A stretch of DNA of 8,073 nucleotides from an uncultured Collinsella sp. (GCA_900754435.1 CAAECT010000256.1:1-8073), one strand, 5' to 3'. Positions 1 to 6,556 are shown, counted from the first letter of the stretch. Numbers and translations: made by a program. Notes: generated by a model not told the origin, from the sequence alone.

Positions 1-1428
1 GCCATGTCGATGAACCGCCGCATGCCTTCGGGCAAATCTCTCAACCCCACCTCGTGCATGGTTTGTGCCATGTGCGGCATGTTCTTGCTATCGGTGACGA
101 ACGATGTTGTCTCGATTGGCGGAGCAGATACATCTGTTTTTGAAACCGGCTATATGGGAACCAAGGGTTTTCTCGCTGCGTTCGTATCCGCGTTCTTGAC
201 CGTTAATATCTATAAGGTGTGCATTAGCCATAATGTGACGATCAAGCTCCCCAAAGAGGTCCCTGGCGCTATTGCACAGAGTTTTCGCGATATCTTTGCG
301 TTTGGGTTTTCAATCCTTGCGTGCGCCGTTATCGATCTCGCGAGCCGTACGCTGCTTGCTGTGCCGTTCGCCAATTTGGTATCTGCTCTAATTTCGCCGC
401 TGTTCTCCGCGGTTGACACCTATCCTGGCATGGCGCTTATCGAAGGCGCGGTCGCACTTTTCCAATTTATGGGTATTCACGGTGCTTCGGTTGTCATGAG
501 CCCGATCAATGCTGCGCTCTACGGCAATACCGTTACCAATCTTGAGGTTTTCCAAGCAGGTGGACACCCGTCAATTGCTCTCACGCAGGACTTTACAAGC
601 TTCATCGGCGGTCTGGGCGGTTCTGGCTGCACGTTCATCGTTCCTATTATCCTGATCATGTTTATGCGTTCCAAGCAGCTTAAAGCCATGGGCAAGGCAT
701 CGATTATCCCGGTGATTTTTGGAGTTAACGAGCCCGTTCTCTTCGGTATGCCGATCGTTCTCAATCCCTATATGTTCGTGCCCTTCCTAGCGGCTCCTAT
801 GGTCAACGCCATAATCGGTAAGTTTTTCATTGACGTAATTGGAATGAACGCCCCCATGTATACCATGCCGTGGGCGCTTCCCGGCCCAATCGGTGCATTT
901 CTCACCACAGGTCTTGATCTACGTTCTCTTGTATTGATGGCAGTGCTGTTGGTCGTTGACTTTGTGATTTACTATCCGTTCTGTAAGGCGTATGACCATC
1001 AGCTTTGTTTGGAGGAGTCCGCAAAGGAAGCTGCAGGAACCTCGGATGCAGATGCTATTGCCGCACAAGAAAATGCCGCAAAAGCTCTGGAGGCGGTAAA
1101 GAGCAAGGCGGAGCAGATCCGCGTGCTTGTGCTTTGCCAGGGTGCCGGCACTTCGACTCTCTTGGCAAATGCTCTTCGCGAAGGTGCCGCTGCTAAGGGT
1201 ATTGATCTGGTTTCTCAGTCCGGTGCGTACGGAAGCCACTATGAGACGATGAATCAGTACAACGTGATTGTTCTGGCGCCCCAGGCACGCATGTACTATG
1301 ACGCTATGAAGGCCGATACCGATCGCCTTGGAATTAAACTGCTCACCACAAGGGGCAAGCAGTATATCGATCTTACCAACGATCCCGAAGGTGCAATTGA
1401 CTGGATCGTTCAGGAGCTGGCCAAATAG
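1..1428 (+). CDS. PTS lactose/cellobiose-family EIICB permease, 5' end cut by window edge
   Basis: Membrane sugar permease fused to its phosphoryl-transfer domain; it would import a beta-glycoside such as lactose and phosphorylate it during entry. The frame is open from base 1, and codon 3 onward aligns with residue 92 of the lacE product at 4545-6323, so about 89 N-terminal residues lie outside the window; the ATG at base 4 is internal. Counting base 1 as codon 1, the IIC domain fills roughly codons 1-340 with hydrophobic spans, the GIHG motif (His160) and the VNEPVLFG motif (Glu244) typical of the family's substrate site. A charged Ala/Glu-rich linker (about 341-372) leads to a IIB domain with the phosphocysteine motif VLVLCQGAGTS (Cys379). 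The C-terminus is complete. Codons end in A/T more often than in the lacE copy, which hints at a different history. Substrate is inferred from family only. No EIIA gene is adjacent on the right. Confidence 0.93.
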   Translation, partial: AMSMNRRMPSGKSLNPTSCMVCAMCGMFLLSVTNDVVSIGGADTSVFETGYMGTKGFLAAFVSAFLTVNIYKVCISHNVTIKLPKEVPGAIAQSFRDIFAFGFSILACAVIDLASRTLLAVPFANLVSALISPLFSAVDTYPGMALIEGAVALFQFMGIHGASVVMSPINAALYGNTVTNLEVFQAGGHPSIALTQDFTSFIGGLGGSGCTFIVPIILIMFMRSKQLKAMGKASIIPVIFGVNEPVLFGMPIVLNPYMFVPFLAAPMVNAIIGKFFIDVIGMNAPMYTMPWALPGPIGAFLTTGLDLRSLVLMAVLLVVDFVIYYPFCKAYDHQLCLEESAKEAAGTSDADAIAAQENAAKALEAVKSKAEQIRVLVLCQGAGTSTLLANALREGAAAKGIDLVSQSGAYGSHYETMNQYNVIVLAPQARMYYDAMKADTDRLGIKLLTTRGKQYIDLTNDPEGAIDWIVQELAK

Positions 1429-1461
1429 TAGATGCACTTCGTCGTTGATCCGTCGGTGTGT

Positions 1462-1500
1462 AGTGCGGCCCCGCAGCTTATTGAGCGCGGGGCCGTATTT
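1462..1500 (+). terminator. Intrinsic terminator of the EIICB gene
   Basis: A 9-bp perfect GC-rich stem pairs 1466-1474 with 1487-1495 around a 12-base loop, and it can be extended outward by G-U and A-U pairs to 1462-1499. The tail is only moderately U-rich (TATTTCGTT). It sits 34 bases after the stop codon of the permease gene, as expected for a transcript end. Confidence 0.72.
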
Positions 1501-1544
1501 CGTTGAGTAGCTAATTGAGACAATGAGCGCAACCGTCGTGAGAT

Positions 1545-1985
1545 CGCATTGGCGCTCTCCGAGTCACCGACAAGCTGCCTTCCATCTATGTGACCAGTTC
1601 GCTTTCGGCCTTTAGCCTGCTCGAGGCGCGCGAGGATTGCGAGCTGTGCCTGGTGGGCGGCATGTACCGCCGCCGCACTGCCGCCTTTGTGGGGCCCACG
1701 GCCGAGGATACCCTGCGCGCACTAGGGATTGACACGGCGTTTATCGGTGCCAACGGCATTCTGGACGGCGACGTGTCCACGTCTAACATGGAAGAGGGCC
1801 GCATCCAGCAGCTCGCCTTTAGCAAGGCCGACTCGCGCTGTCTGATTGCCGACTCCAGCAAAATCGTCAAGCGCGACTTCTACACCTTCTGCCGCCTGGA
1901 CAATTTGAACGCCGTGGTGTGCGAGCCGGGTATTACCGCCGAGGACCGCACTGCCATTGAGGAACACACACAGGTCATTTGCTAG
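1545..1985 (+). pseudogene. DeoR-family regulator remnant (C-terminal sensor domain only)
   Basis: The frame ending with the TAG at 1983-1985 encodes most of a DeoR-type sugar-phosphate sensor domain. Recognisable blocks are VTSSLSAF, LVGGMYRR, GPTAEDTLRALGIDTAFIGA, GILDGDVSTSN, CLIADSSKIVKRDF and a short C-terminal stretch. DeoR proteins are usually about 250 residues with an N-terminal winged helix; here homology begins near 1545 just after an in-frame stop (1539-1541), so the DNA-binding half and the start of the sensor domain are gone. The first possible start in frame, GTG at 1590, has no ribosome site. In another frame, 1522-1560 reads NERNRREIALALSE, faintly like the first helix of a DeoR protein, so an internal deletion is possible, but this is weak. 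LacR of Gram-positive lactose operons belongs to this family, so a former role beside the upstream permease is plausible but unproven. Confidence 0.78.
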
Positions 1986-1997
1986 CTAACGCTGCAG

Positions 1998-2035
1998 GCG
2001 ATACTTCTGCCCCCTGCCGGTGCGGGGATTATCGC
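1998..2035 (+). terminator. Possible terminator hairpin after the DeoR remnant
   Basis: GCGATA (1998-2003) pairs with TATCGC (2030-2035), and inside it CCCC (2011-2014) pairs with GGGG (2024-2027). The two stems are separated by unpaired bases and no U-run follows, so this is weak. Its place 13 bases after the remnant's stop codon is what suggests a terminator. Confidence 0.3.
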
Positions 2036-2042
2036 TTCAATA

Positions 2043-2152
2043 TGACGTGCAGAATGACACGTATAAGTAAAAACACCATTTGTGCGTCAAATTTGATGAC
2101 GCGTAAAAATTTGCGCGTCATTTTACGCGTCAACGTGACGCGATATGACACG
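2043..2152. repeat. Cluster of eight TGACGCG-type heptamers in both orientations
   Basis: Between the DeoR remnant and the toxin's 3' end lies an AT-richer stretch with no gene. It holds TGACGTG (2043-2049), TGACACG (2055-2061), TGCGTCA (2083-2089), TGACGCG (2097-2103), CGCGTCA (2114-2120 and 2126-2132), TGACGCG (2136-2142) and TGACACG (2146-2152). Two nested inverted repeats result: a perfect 12-bp pair TGACGCGTAAAA (2097-2108) / TTTTACGCGTCA (2121-2132), and CGCGTCA-ACG-TGACGCG (2126-2142). TCAAATTTGA (2087-2096) is also a palindrome. No U-tract follows, so a terminator is unlikely. Protein binding sites or the relic of a mobile element end are both possible; function unknown. Confidence 0.6.
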
Positions 2153-2186
2153 CAAATGCGCTCGGGCCAAGTATTCAGCTTGTGGG

Positions 2187-2492
2187 CTAGACCAGGCGGG
2201 CGTAGTCCTGTGACTGATGAAAGATGTGGGCGATATAGATTGTTTCGTGCTCAAACTTGTAAAGGCACACGTAGTTGTTGACGGGAAACGATCGGCAATT
2301 ACGTGCCGCCAGCTCTTGCATGTGTGAGAGGGGACGTAGGAGCGGCTGCTCGCGAAGCAGATCAAGCTGATGTTCAAACTCAGCGACAAAATTGCCTGCT
2401 GCACGCGGATTCTTAAGGATTTGAGCAAGGTATCCGACAATACTCTCGTACTCATATCGCGCGCTTTTGAGGATTACGACGTTATAGGTCAT
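2187..2492 (-). CDS. Type II toxin, RelE/ParE family
   Basis: A 101-residue protein of the size and pattern of RelE/ParE toxins. The N-terminus MTYNVVILKSARYEYESIVGYLAQ matches the usual first strand and helix. A helical middle with LLREQPLLRPL follows, and the C-terminal strands RSFPVNNYVCLYKFEHETIYIAHIFHQSQDYARLV carry the family's arginine, paired beta strands and the hydrophobic-x-H-x(3-4)-D/Y ending. Family members either cut mRNA on the ribosome (RelE) or poison gyrase (ParE); the sequence alone does not tell which. The ATG lies inside the 3' end of the antitoxin gene, overlapping it by 11 bases, which implies translational coupling. The toxin appears full length and intact. Confidence 0.85.
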   Translation of the reverse strand: MTYNVVILKSARYEYESIVGYLAQILKNPRAAGNFVAEFEHQLDLLREQPLLRPLSHMQELAARNCRSFPVNNYVCLYKFEHETIYIAHIFHQSQDYARLV

Positions 2493-2748
2493 ATTTGTCT
2501 CGTATCGAAGCCGCGAAGGATTCGTAATCGCTGTAGTCGCCTTGCGATATTTCGTCTTCTGCCAACATCATACGAGACAGCAGTTTTGCCTTGGCGATTT
2601 CTTCTTGCATGAGGCGATACTGGTCGCTGCTGATGCAGTGCATGGCCTCGTAGCCGTTCTTAGTTACGGTGACGTCGCGCTCAGACTCAACAAGCGTAGT
2701 GAATGCAGCAGTGTCCTTCATATCTCGGACGGGCACACAAGCTGACAT
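2482..2748 (-). CDS. Type II antitoxin, Phd/YefM family
   Basis: An 88-residue protein that would bind and neutralise the downstream toxin and, as in the family, repress its own operon. The N-terminus MSACVPVRDMKDTAAFTTLVESERDVTVTKNGYEAMHCISSDQYRLM is the classical Phd/YefM fold: strand, helix ending in a short loop, then the VTVTKNGYEAMHCIS block (typically 'vtkNGr..avvls'). The C-terminal half (about residues 50-88) is helical, acidic and presumably the toxin-binding tail. The frame is open further upstream, but the ATG at 2748 is chosen because AAAGGAGGT lies immediately before it and homology starts there. It is the first gene of the pair. Confidence 0.87.
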   Translation of the reverse strand: MSACVPVRDMKDTAAFTTLVESERDVTVTKNGYEAMHCISSDQYRLMQEEIAKAKLLSRMMLAEDEISQGDYSDYESFAASIRDKYDL

Positions 2749-2752
2749 GGAT

Positions 2753-2761
2753 ACCTCCTTT
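2753..2761 (-). promoter_or_regulatory. Ribosome binding site fixing the antitoxin start
   Basis: On the - strand AAAGGAGGT is followed after four bases by ATG (2748-2746). This near-perfect anti-16S match decides the start over the longer open frame, whose extra 32 residues (up to 2844) would run through the promoter and into the palindromic repeat. Confidence 0.8.
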
Positions 2762-2767
2762 GCGTTG

Positions 2768-2803
2768 GGACACAATTGTACCACGGTGTGTCCATGCGGA
2801 CGA
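2768..2803 (-). promoter_or_regulatory. Toxin-antitoxin promoter with inverted-repeat operator
   Basis: On the - strand TACAAT (2780-2775) is a good -10 box 27 bases upstream of the antitoxin start; no clear -35 is visible 16-18 bases before it. The -10 is enclosed by the inverted repeat GGACACA (2768-2774) / TGTGTCC (2787-2793), and ACAATTGT (2772-2779) is itself palindromic. Placement over the -10 fits autorepression by the antitoxin or toxin-antitoxin complex, which is known for the family; the specific site is inferred. Confidence 0.5.
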
Positions 2804-2816
2804 TACCGTCGAATCG

Positions 2817-2871
2817 TCTCAATCTGTAACAGGTAGGCGGCCAAAAGCGAGTCAGACGTTACAGATCGAGA
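2817..2871. repeat. 55-bp palindromic repeat, unit A
   Basis: Fifteen-base arms TCTCAATCTGTAACA (2817-2831) and CGTTACAGATCGAGA (2857-2871) pair with two mismatches around a 25-base centre containing AAAAGCGAG. It is one of five units of identical length in the window, all intergenic. Unit B follows after a 26-base spacer. Confidence 0.88.
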
Positions 2872-2897
2872 TTTTGTCTATCCAGCCATCACCTTTG

Positions 2898-2952
2898 TCT
2901 TGATCTGTAACACTTAGACGGCTAAAAGCGAGTTAGATGTTACAGATCGAGA
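2898..2952. repeat. 55-bp palindromic repeat, unit B
   Basis: Arms TCTTGATCTGTAACA (2898-2912) and TGTTACAGATCGAGA (2938-2952) pair over all 15 positions, allowing one G-U. The centre again has AAAAGCGAG and ends in TTAGA. It starts exactly 81 bases after unit A and lies 24 bases before the A-rich tail of the lacG terminator. Confidence 0.88.
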
Positions 2953-2975
2953 CGAATGATCCGCTCGGGCTCACC

Positions 2976-3024
2976 AAAAACAAAAAGGCCGCATGCGAAC
3001 CCGTGGAGGGATTCGCATGCGGCC
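2976..3024 (-). terminator. Strong intrinsic terminator of the lacE-lacG operon
   Basis: A perfect 13-bp stem pairs 2987-2999 with 3012-3024 (GGCCGCATGCGAA and its complement) around a 12-base loop. Read on the - strand it is followed at once by TTTTTGTTTTT (2986-2976). It begins 22 bases after the lacG stop codon, so it ends the lactose transcript before the repeats and the toxin-antitoxin operon. Confidence 0.93.
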
Positions 3025-3046
3025 GACAGGGGGTATGCGGCTTGAA

Positions 3047-4468
3047 TTAGGCCATGAGCAGGCCAGTCTCCGCGACGTTCTTGTACCAGTACGCGCTCGC
3101 CTTGGGATAGCGCTTCTGGGTCTCAAAGTCGATGTAGAACAGGCCGTAGCGCTTGTTATAGCCGTTGGTCCAGGAGAACTGGTCCTGCAGCGACCACACA
3201 AAGTAACCGTCGACGTTCACGCCGCCGTCGATTGCCTTGAGGATCCACGCGAGATGCTGACGCATGTAGTCGATGCGAGGGGCGTCGTCGATAAAGCCGT
3301 CCTCGAAGTCGTCCTTATAGCCCATGCCGTTCTCGGTGATGTAGATCTTCTTGTAGTTGGGGTAATCGTTCTTAATGCGAAGCAGCAGGTCGTACAGGCC
3401 CTCGGGATAGATAATCCAGTCCCAATCGGTGGTGGGTACGCCTTCACGCACACATGACTCACCAACGCCCTTGAGGAACCAGCGCGAGGAGCCCTTGTCG
3501 CCGGTGCCATTGTGGTTGATGTCGTTTTCGCCCTCGGCGGCACGCAGGAACTGGCACTTGTACGTGTTGACGCCCAGGCAATCGTTGTAGGGGAGCGCGG
3601 CGGTCAGCGCGGCGATGTCCTCGTCGCGGACGTCGAGCTCGCCGCCGGCGATATGGGCCAGCTTGGTCGCAGCCTCCATGGTGTCGGCTGCATAGTGGCC
3701 GCGGAAGGTGGCGTCGAGTACCCAGCGGTTGTTGATGACGTCGGCCATGCGAGCCGCCTCGCAGTCGGCAGCACTGTTGGGATCGAGGGGGTACTTGGGC
3801 TCCAGGTTCTGGACAATGCCGATCTCGCCCTCAAAGCCGCCCTCGTGGAAGGCGACGACGGCCTTGGCATGGGCCACCATCATGTTGTGCATGAGCTGGA
3901 AGGCCTTATCCAGGCGATACTTCTCGCCGTGCGGCCAGTTGCCGACGATAAAGCTGCCCTCGGCGGTCGCGGGGATCTCGTTAAAGGTAAACCAGTGCTT
4001 GACCTCGGTGAACTCGGCAAAGCAGAACTTGGCGTACTCGACAAAGGCGTCGATCGTCGTGCGCGTCAGGAAGCCCTCGCCGCCGTTCTGGTAAAAGGCC
4101 TCGGGCGTATCAAAGTGATCGAGCGTGACATAGGGGATAACGCCGGCTTTGTTGCAGGTAGCAAAGAGCTCGTGATAGAAGGCAACACCCTCGGGGTTGA
4201 TCTCGCCAGTACCGTTGGGGAAGATGCGGCTCCAAGCGATGGAGACGCGGATACCGTTGATGCCGAAGCGCTGGCACAGGTCGATATCGACCGGGTACTT
4301 GTTGTAGAAATCGCTTGCAGGATCGGGGGAGAAGCGACCCTGAGCAGCCAGGAAATCGTCCCAGGGCACTTTGCCCTTGCCGTGCGTACGGGTCTCGCCC
4401 TCAACCTGGTAAGCAGCGGTGGCGCCGCCAAACACAAAGCCGTCGGGGAACTGCATGGGGTTGGTCAT
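3047..4468 (-). CDS. lacG: 6-phospho-beta-galactosidase, glycoside hydrolase family 1
   Basis: Cytoplasmic enzyme that hydrolyses lactose-6-phosphate, delivered by the PTS, to glucose and galactose-6-phosphate. The 473 residues match the family's length and align throughout with LacG of staphylococci and lactococci (for example FIFGGATAAYQ-like start, ASDFYNKYPVDIDL, NGIRVSIAWSRIFP). The acid/base glutamate is Glu164 in TFNEI and the nucleophile is Glu379 in ITENG. Near the C-terminus SWTNGYNKRYG gives Ser432, Lys439 and Tyr441, the phosphate-binding residues of LacG, and Trp433, the residue that in LacG replaces the alanine of 6-phospho-beta-glucosidases and favours galactosides. No signal peptide. 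The ATG at 4468 follows AAAGGA at 8 bases' distance. It lies 76 bases downstream of lacE on the same strand, so the two are probably one transcript. Activity on other phosphorylated beta-glycosides is not excluded. Confidence 0.94.
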   Translation of the reverse strand: MTNPMQFPDGFVFGGATAAYQVEGETRTHGKGKVPWDDFLAAQGRFSPDPASDFYNKYPVDIDLCQRFGINGIRVSIAWSRIFPNGTGEINPEGVAFYHELFATCNKAGVIPYVTLDHFDTPEAFYQNGGEGFLTRTTIDAFVEYAKFCFAEFTEVKHWFTFNEIPATAEGSFIVGNWPHGEKYRLDKAFQLMHNMMVAHAKAVVAFHEGGFEGEIGIVQNLEPKYPLDPNSAADCEAARMADVINNRWVLDATFRGHYAADTMEAATKLAHIAGGELDVRDEDIAALTAALPYNDCLGVNTYKCQFLRAAEGENDINHNGTGDKGSSRWFLKGVGESCVREGVPTTDWDWIIYPEGLYDLLLRIKNDYPNYKKIYITENGMGYKDDFEDGFIDDAPRIDYMRQHLAWILKAIDGGVNVDGYFVWSLQDQFSWTNGYNKRYGLFYIDFETQKRYPKASAYWYKNVAETGLLMA

Positions 4469-4544
4469 GAGTCATCCTTTCTGTGGGATTCGAATAGGGA
4501 GAGGTGCCCGAACTGGGGATCCGGGGACCAACAGAGGGAGGAAC

Positions 4545-6323
4545 CTAGTCGAGGTTCTCGCGGAGCCACTTGATGGCGCCAGCGGGGTCACGAGTAAGGT
4601 CGATATATTCCTTACCGCGCGGGGCGAGCAGCTTAATGCCCAGGCGATCGGTGTCGGCCTTCATGTCGTTGTAGTAGCTACGGACCTGCGGGGCAAGCAC
4701 GATAACGTCGTACTGATCCATGATGGCAGTGTGCTGGCCATAGGCGCCTGCGGAGGAAGCGATGTTCTCTCCGGTCTGTGCGGCACCTTCCTTGATGGCG
4801 TTGGCAAGCATGGCAGAGGTGCCGGCGCCGGCGCACAGGACGAGGACCTTCAGGCCATCGACGTCCTTCTTAGCGGATACGTCGGCGGCGGGCTCGGGCT
4901 GATCGGCGACAGGCTTGCTGTCGGCGGCAGCGGCGGTCGGCTCGACGGAAGCGGTAGCCTGCTCGACAGCGGGCGCAGGGGCGTTGGCGGCGATGGAAGC
5001 GGTAACATCGGACTCAAGACCCCGCTCGGCGGCGCGCTCGGCCTCCTGGTCGCAGAGCAGCTTATCGTATGCCTTCAAGAACGGCAGGTAGATGATGGCG
5101 TCCAGCAAGATGATGATCGCGACAAATACCAGGGCGATAAGCTGGAAGTTCGTGGTGATGAAAATGCCGATGGGGGCGGGGGTGGCCCAGGGCACCACGA
5201 AGGAGAAGCCGTTCATGCCCACGTTATCGATAAAGAACTTGGCAACACTCACATTGACGCAGCCGGCGGCAACAAAGGGGATGAGCATGTAGGGGTTAAG
5301 GATCATCGGAGCGCCAAAGAGCAGCGGTTCGTTGACGGCGAAGGCAACAGGAACAATCGAGGCCTTACCGACGGCTTTGAGCTGCTTGGACTTCATAAAG
5401 AGAATCAGCAGAAGCGGCACGATGAACGTGGCGCCGGTGCCGCCGAACTCACCCACGAGCGACATGTTAAAGGTGAGGGAGTGGGCGGGGTGACCACCGG
5501 CCAGCAGAACCTGCAGGTTCTCGGCCTGGTTGGCAAGACGGATGGGGTTGATGCCCGGCTGGACGATCGAAGGACCGTGGACACCGATGAACCAGAAGAA
5601 CGCGGTGGCCGCCTGAATAAGGATGAGTCCGGGGTAGGTCTCTGCCGCAGTGAACAGCGGGGAGAGCAGCTTGATGAGCAGCTCGGAGAACGGAACGCCC
5701 ATGAGGTTGCGCACAACCACATCGATGATGCCGCAGATGATGACAGCGCCACCGAAGGGGATGATGTCGCGGAAGTTCTGAGCGATGGCGCCCGGGACCT
5801 CCTTGGGCAGCTTAATGGTCAGATCGCGCGAGACGCAGAACTTATAAACCCACACGGTAATGAATGCGGCGATATAGGCCGAGAACAGACCGCGCGTACC
5901 CATGCTGGTGCAATCGAAGACCGAAAGCTCGGAGCCGTTGAACTTGGTGCTGAACTGCGTAACAGCGAGCAGCAGCATGCTGCACTGGGCAGCAACCATA
6001 GTGGAGCCGTCGTTGAGCACCTTGCCGGCGGGCATACGACGGTTCATGGATGCCGTGAAGTTCTTGGCGGTGGTGCCGGCAACCATGATGCCCATGACAC
6101 CCATGGTGAAGTTGTACAGTTTGTTGCACCAGTCGATGAGCGGCTGGGGCAGCGTGATGCCGACCACGCCGGGAAGGGTGGCGATCAGCAGAAAGATCGA
6201 AGAGGTGAGGACAATGGGCATGCACCCAAGGAATCCGTCCTTGATGGCCTGGAGGTATATGTTCCTCGAGATCTTCTCAAAGAACGGCTGATGCTTTTCG
6301 AGCATCTTTACGATGGCGTCCAT
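4545..6323 (-). CDS. lacE: PTS lactose-specific EIICB component
   Basis: Integral membrane permease that takes up lactose and phosphorylates it at the galactose C6. All 592 residues are present. The IIC domain (about 1-420) begins with the typical HQPFFEKISRNIYLQAIKDGF and carries VPGAIAQNFRDIIPF, FIGVHGPSIV (His249) and VNEPLLFGAP (Glu332), the latter two being substrate-site motifs of the family. An Ala/Pro-rich flexible linker (about 421-490) joins it to the IIB domain (491-592) with phosphocysteine Cys497 in VLVLCAGAGTS. IICB fusion order and overall match are those of Firmicutes LacE (about 570 residues). The ATG at 6323 follows AAAGGAG after four bases. It is first gene of the lacE-lacG pair, divergent from a LacI-type regulator, with a palindromic operator about 100 bases upstream. 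The cognate EIIA (LacF) is not in the window and must come from elsewhere. Lactose as substrate is inferred mostly from the lacG partner. Confidence 0.93.
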   Translation of the reverse strand: MDAIVKMLEKHQPFFEKISRNIYLQAIKDGFLGCMPIVLTSSIFLLIATLPGVVGITLPQPLIDWCNKLYNFTMGVMGIMVAGTTAKNFTASMNRRMPAGKVLNDGSTMVAAQCSMLLLAVTQFSTKFNGSELSVFDCTSMGTRGLFSAYIAAFITVWVYKFCVSRDLTIKLPKEVPGAIAQNFRDIIPFGGAVIICGIIDVVVRNLMGVPFSELLIKLLSPLFTAAETYPGLILIQAATAFFWFIGVHGPSIVQPGINPIRLANQAENLQVLLAGGHPAHSLTFNMSLVGEFGGTGATFIVPLLLILFMKSKQLKAVGKASIVPVAFAVNEPLLFGAPMILNPYMLIPFVAAGCVNVSVAKFFIDNVGMNGFSFVVPWATPAPIGIFITTNFQLIALVFVAIIILLDAIIYLPFLKAYDKLLCDQEAERAAERGLESDVTASIAANAPAPAVEQATASVEPTAAAADSKPVADQPEPAADVSAKKDVDGLKVLVLCAGAGTSAMLANAIKEGAAQTGENIASSAGAYGQHTAIMDQYDVIVLAPQVRSYYNDMKADTDRLGIKLLAPRGKEYIDLTRDPAGAIKWLRENLD

Positions 6324-6399
6324 AGAGCTCCTTTACTACTTGATGCGCGATGCATGTGGATGGAACTGGTCGTCGATGGATGGTCAGGACTGCCCGGAA

Positions 6400-6420
6400 G
6401 CCTTCCTGCTTAAGGAAGGC
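6400..6420. other. Hairpin in the lacE leader
   Basis: A perfect 8-bp stem GCCTTCCT (6400-6407) / AGGAAGGC (6413-6420) with a 5-base loop lies between the palindromic operator and the lacE start, so it would fall in or at the start of the lacE leader RNA. No U-run follows on either strand, which argues against a terminator. A role in leader stability or as a protein site is possible. Confidence 0.4.
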
Positions 6421-6424
6421 ATTG

Positions 6425-6469
6425 CGAAATGACAACGTTGTCATTTCGTTAATGACAACGTAAGACATT
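6425..6469. promoter_or_regulatory. Candidate LacI-family operator: 24-bp palindrome plus second imperfect site
   Basis: CGAAATGACAAC (6425-6436) is followed directly by its exact reverse complement (6437-6448), a perfect 24-bp palindrome centred on AACGTT, the centre seen in many LacI/GalR-family operators. The half-site AATGACAACGT recurs at 6451-6461 and continues to a degenerate second half ending in CATT at 6469. The site lies between lacE and the divergent LacI-type gene, which is the expected place for control of lacE-lacG. No convincing -35/-10 pair for lacE could be fixed, so the mode of repression is not clear. Binding by the adjacent regulator is inferred. Confidence 0.75.
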
Positions 6470-6528
6470 TTTGGAAGAGCAACAAGGATATACGGGTGAG
6501 TGGTCGATATTGTCCGGTAAACGGTTGA

Positions 6529-6556
6529 TTTATCAGTCAGGCAGGTAGTGTATGCT
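6529..6556 (+). promoter_or_regulatory. Possible promoter of the LacI-family regulator gene
   Basis: TATGCT (6551-6556) is a plausible -10 box. TTTATC (6529-6534) lies 16 bases upstream as a weak -35; TTGATT at 6525 would be too far (20 bases). Transcription would start near 6563, some 36 bases before the chosen GTG start, which fits that start and argues against the upstream in-frame GTG at 6548. Confidence 0.4.

Noticed and set aside
1590..1985. An intact small protein starting at GTG 1590
   Set aside because: Homology to the DeoR sensor domain extends upstream of this codon to about 1545 and no ribosome site precedes it, so a gene remnant is the better reading.
1979..2281. A 100-codon open frame after the DeoR remnant
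   Set aside because: It runs through the inverted heptamer cluster and into the antisense of the toxin gene; no ribosome site, no family resemblance.
2749..2844. A longer antitoxin with 32 extra N-terminal residues
   Set aside because: The extension would cover the promoter, the inverted repeat and part of repeat unit A, and a near-perfect ribosome site precedes the ATG at 2748.
3512..4573. A 353-codon open frame on the + strand across lacG
   Set aside because: Antisense shadow of the well-supported glycosidase; composition is low-complexity Val/Gly/Ala/Asp and no ribosome site or family match is visible.
4419..6413. A 664-codon open frame on the + strand across lacE
   Set aside because: It lies antisense to lacE, is rich in Gly/Asp/His/Val with no recognisable domain, and is explained by the third-position GC bias of the real gene.
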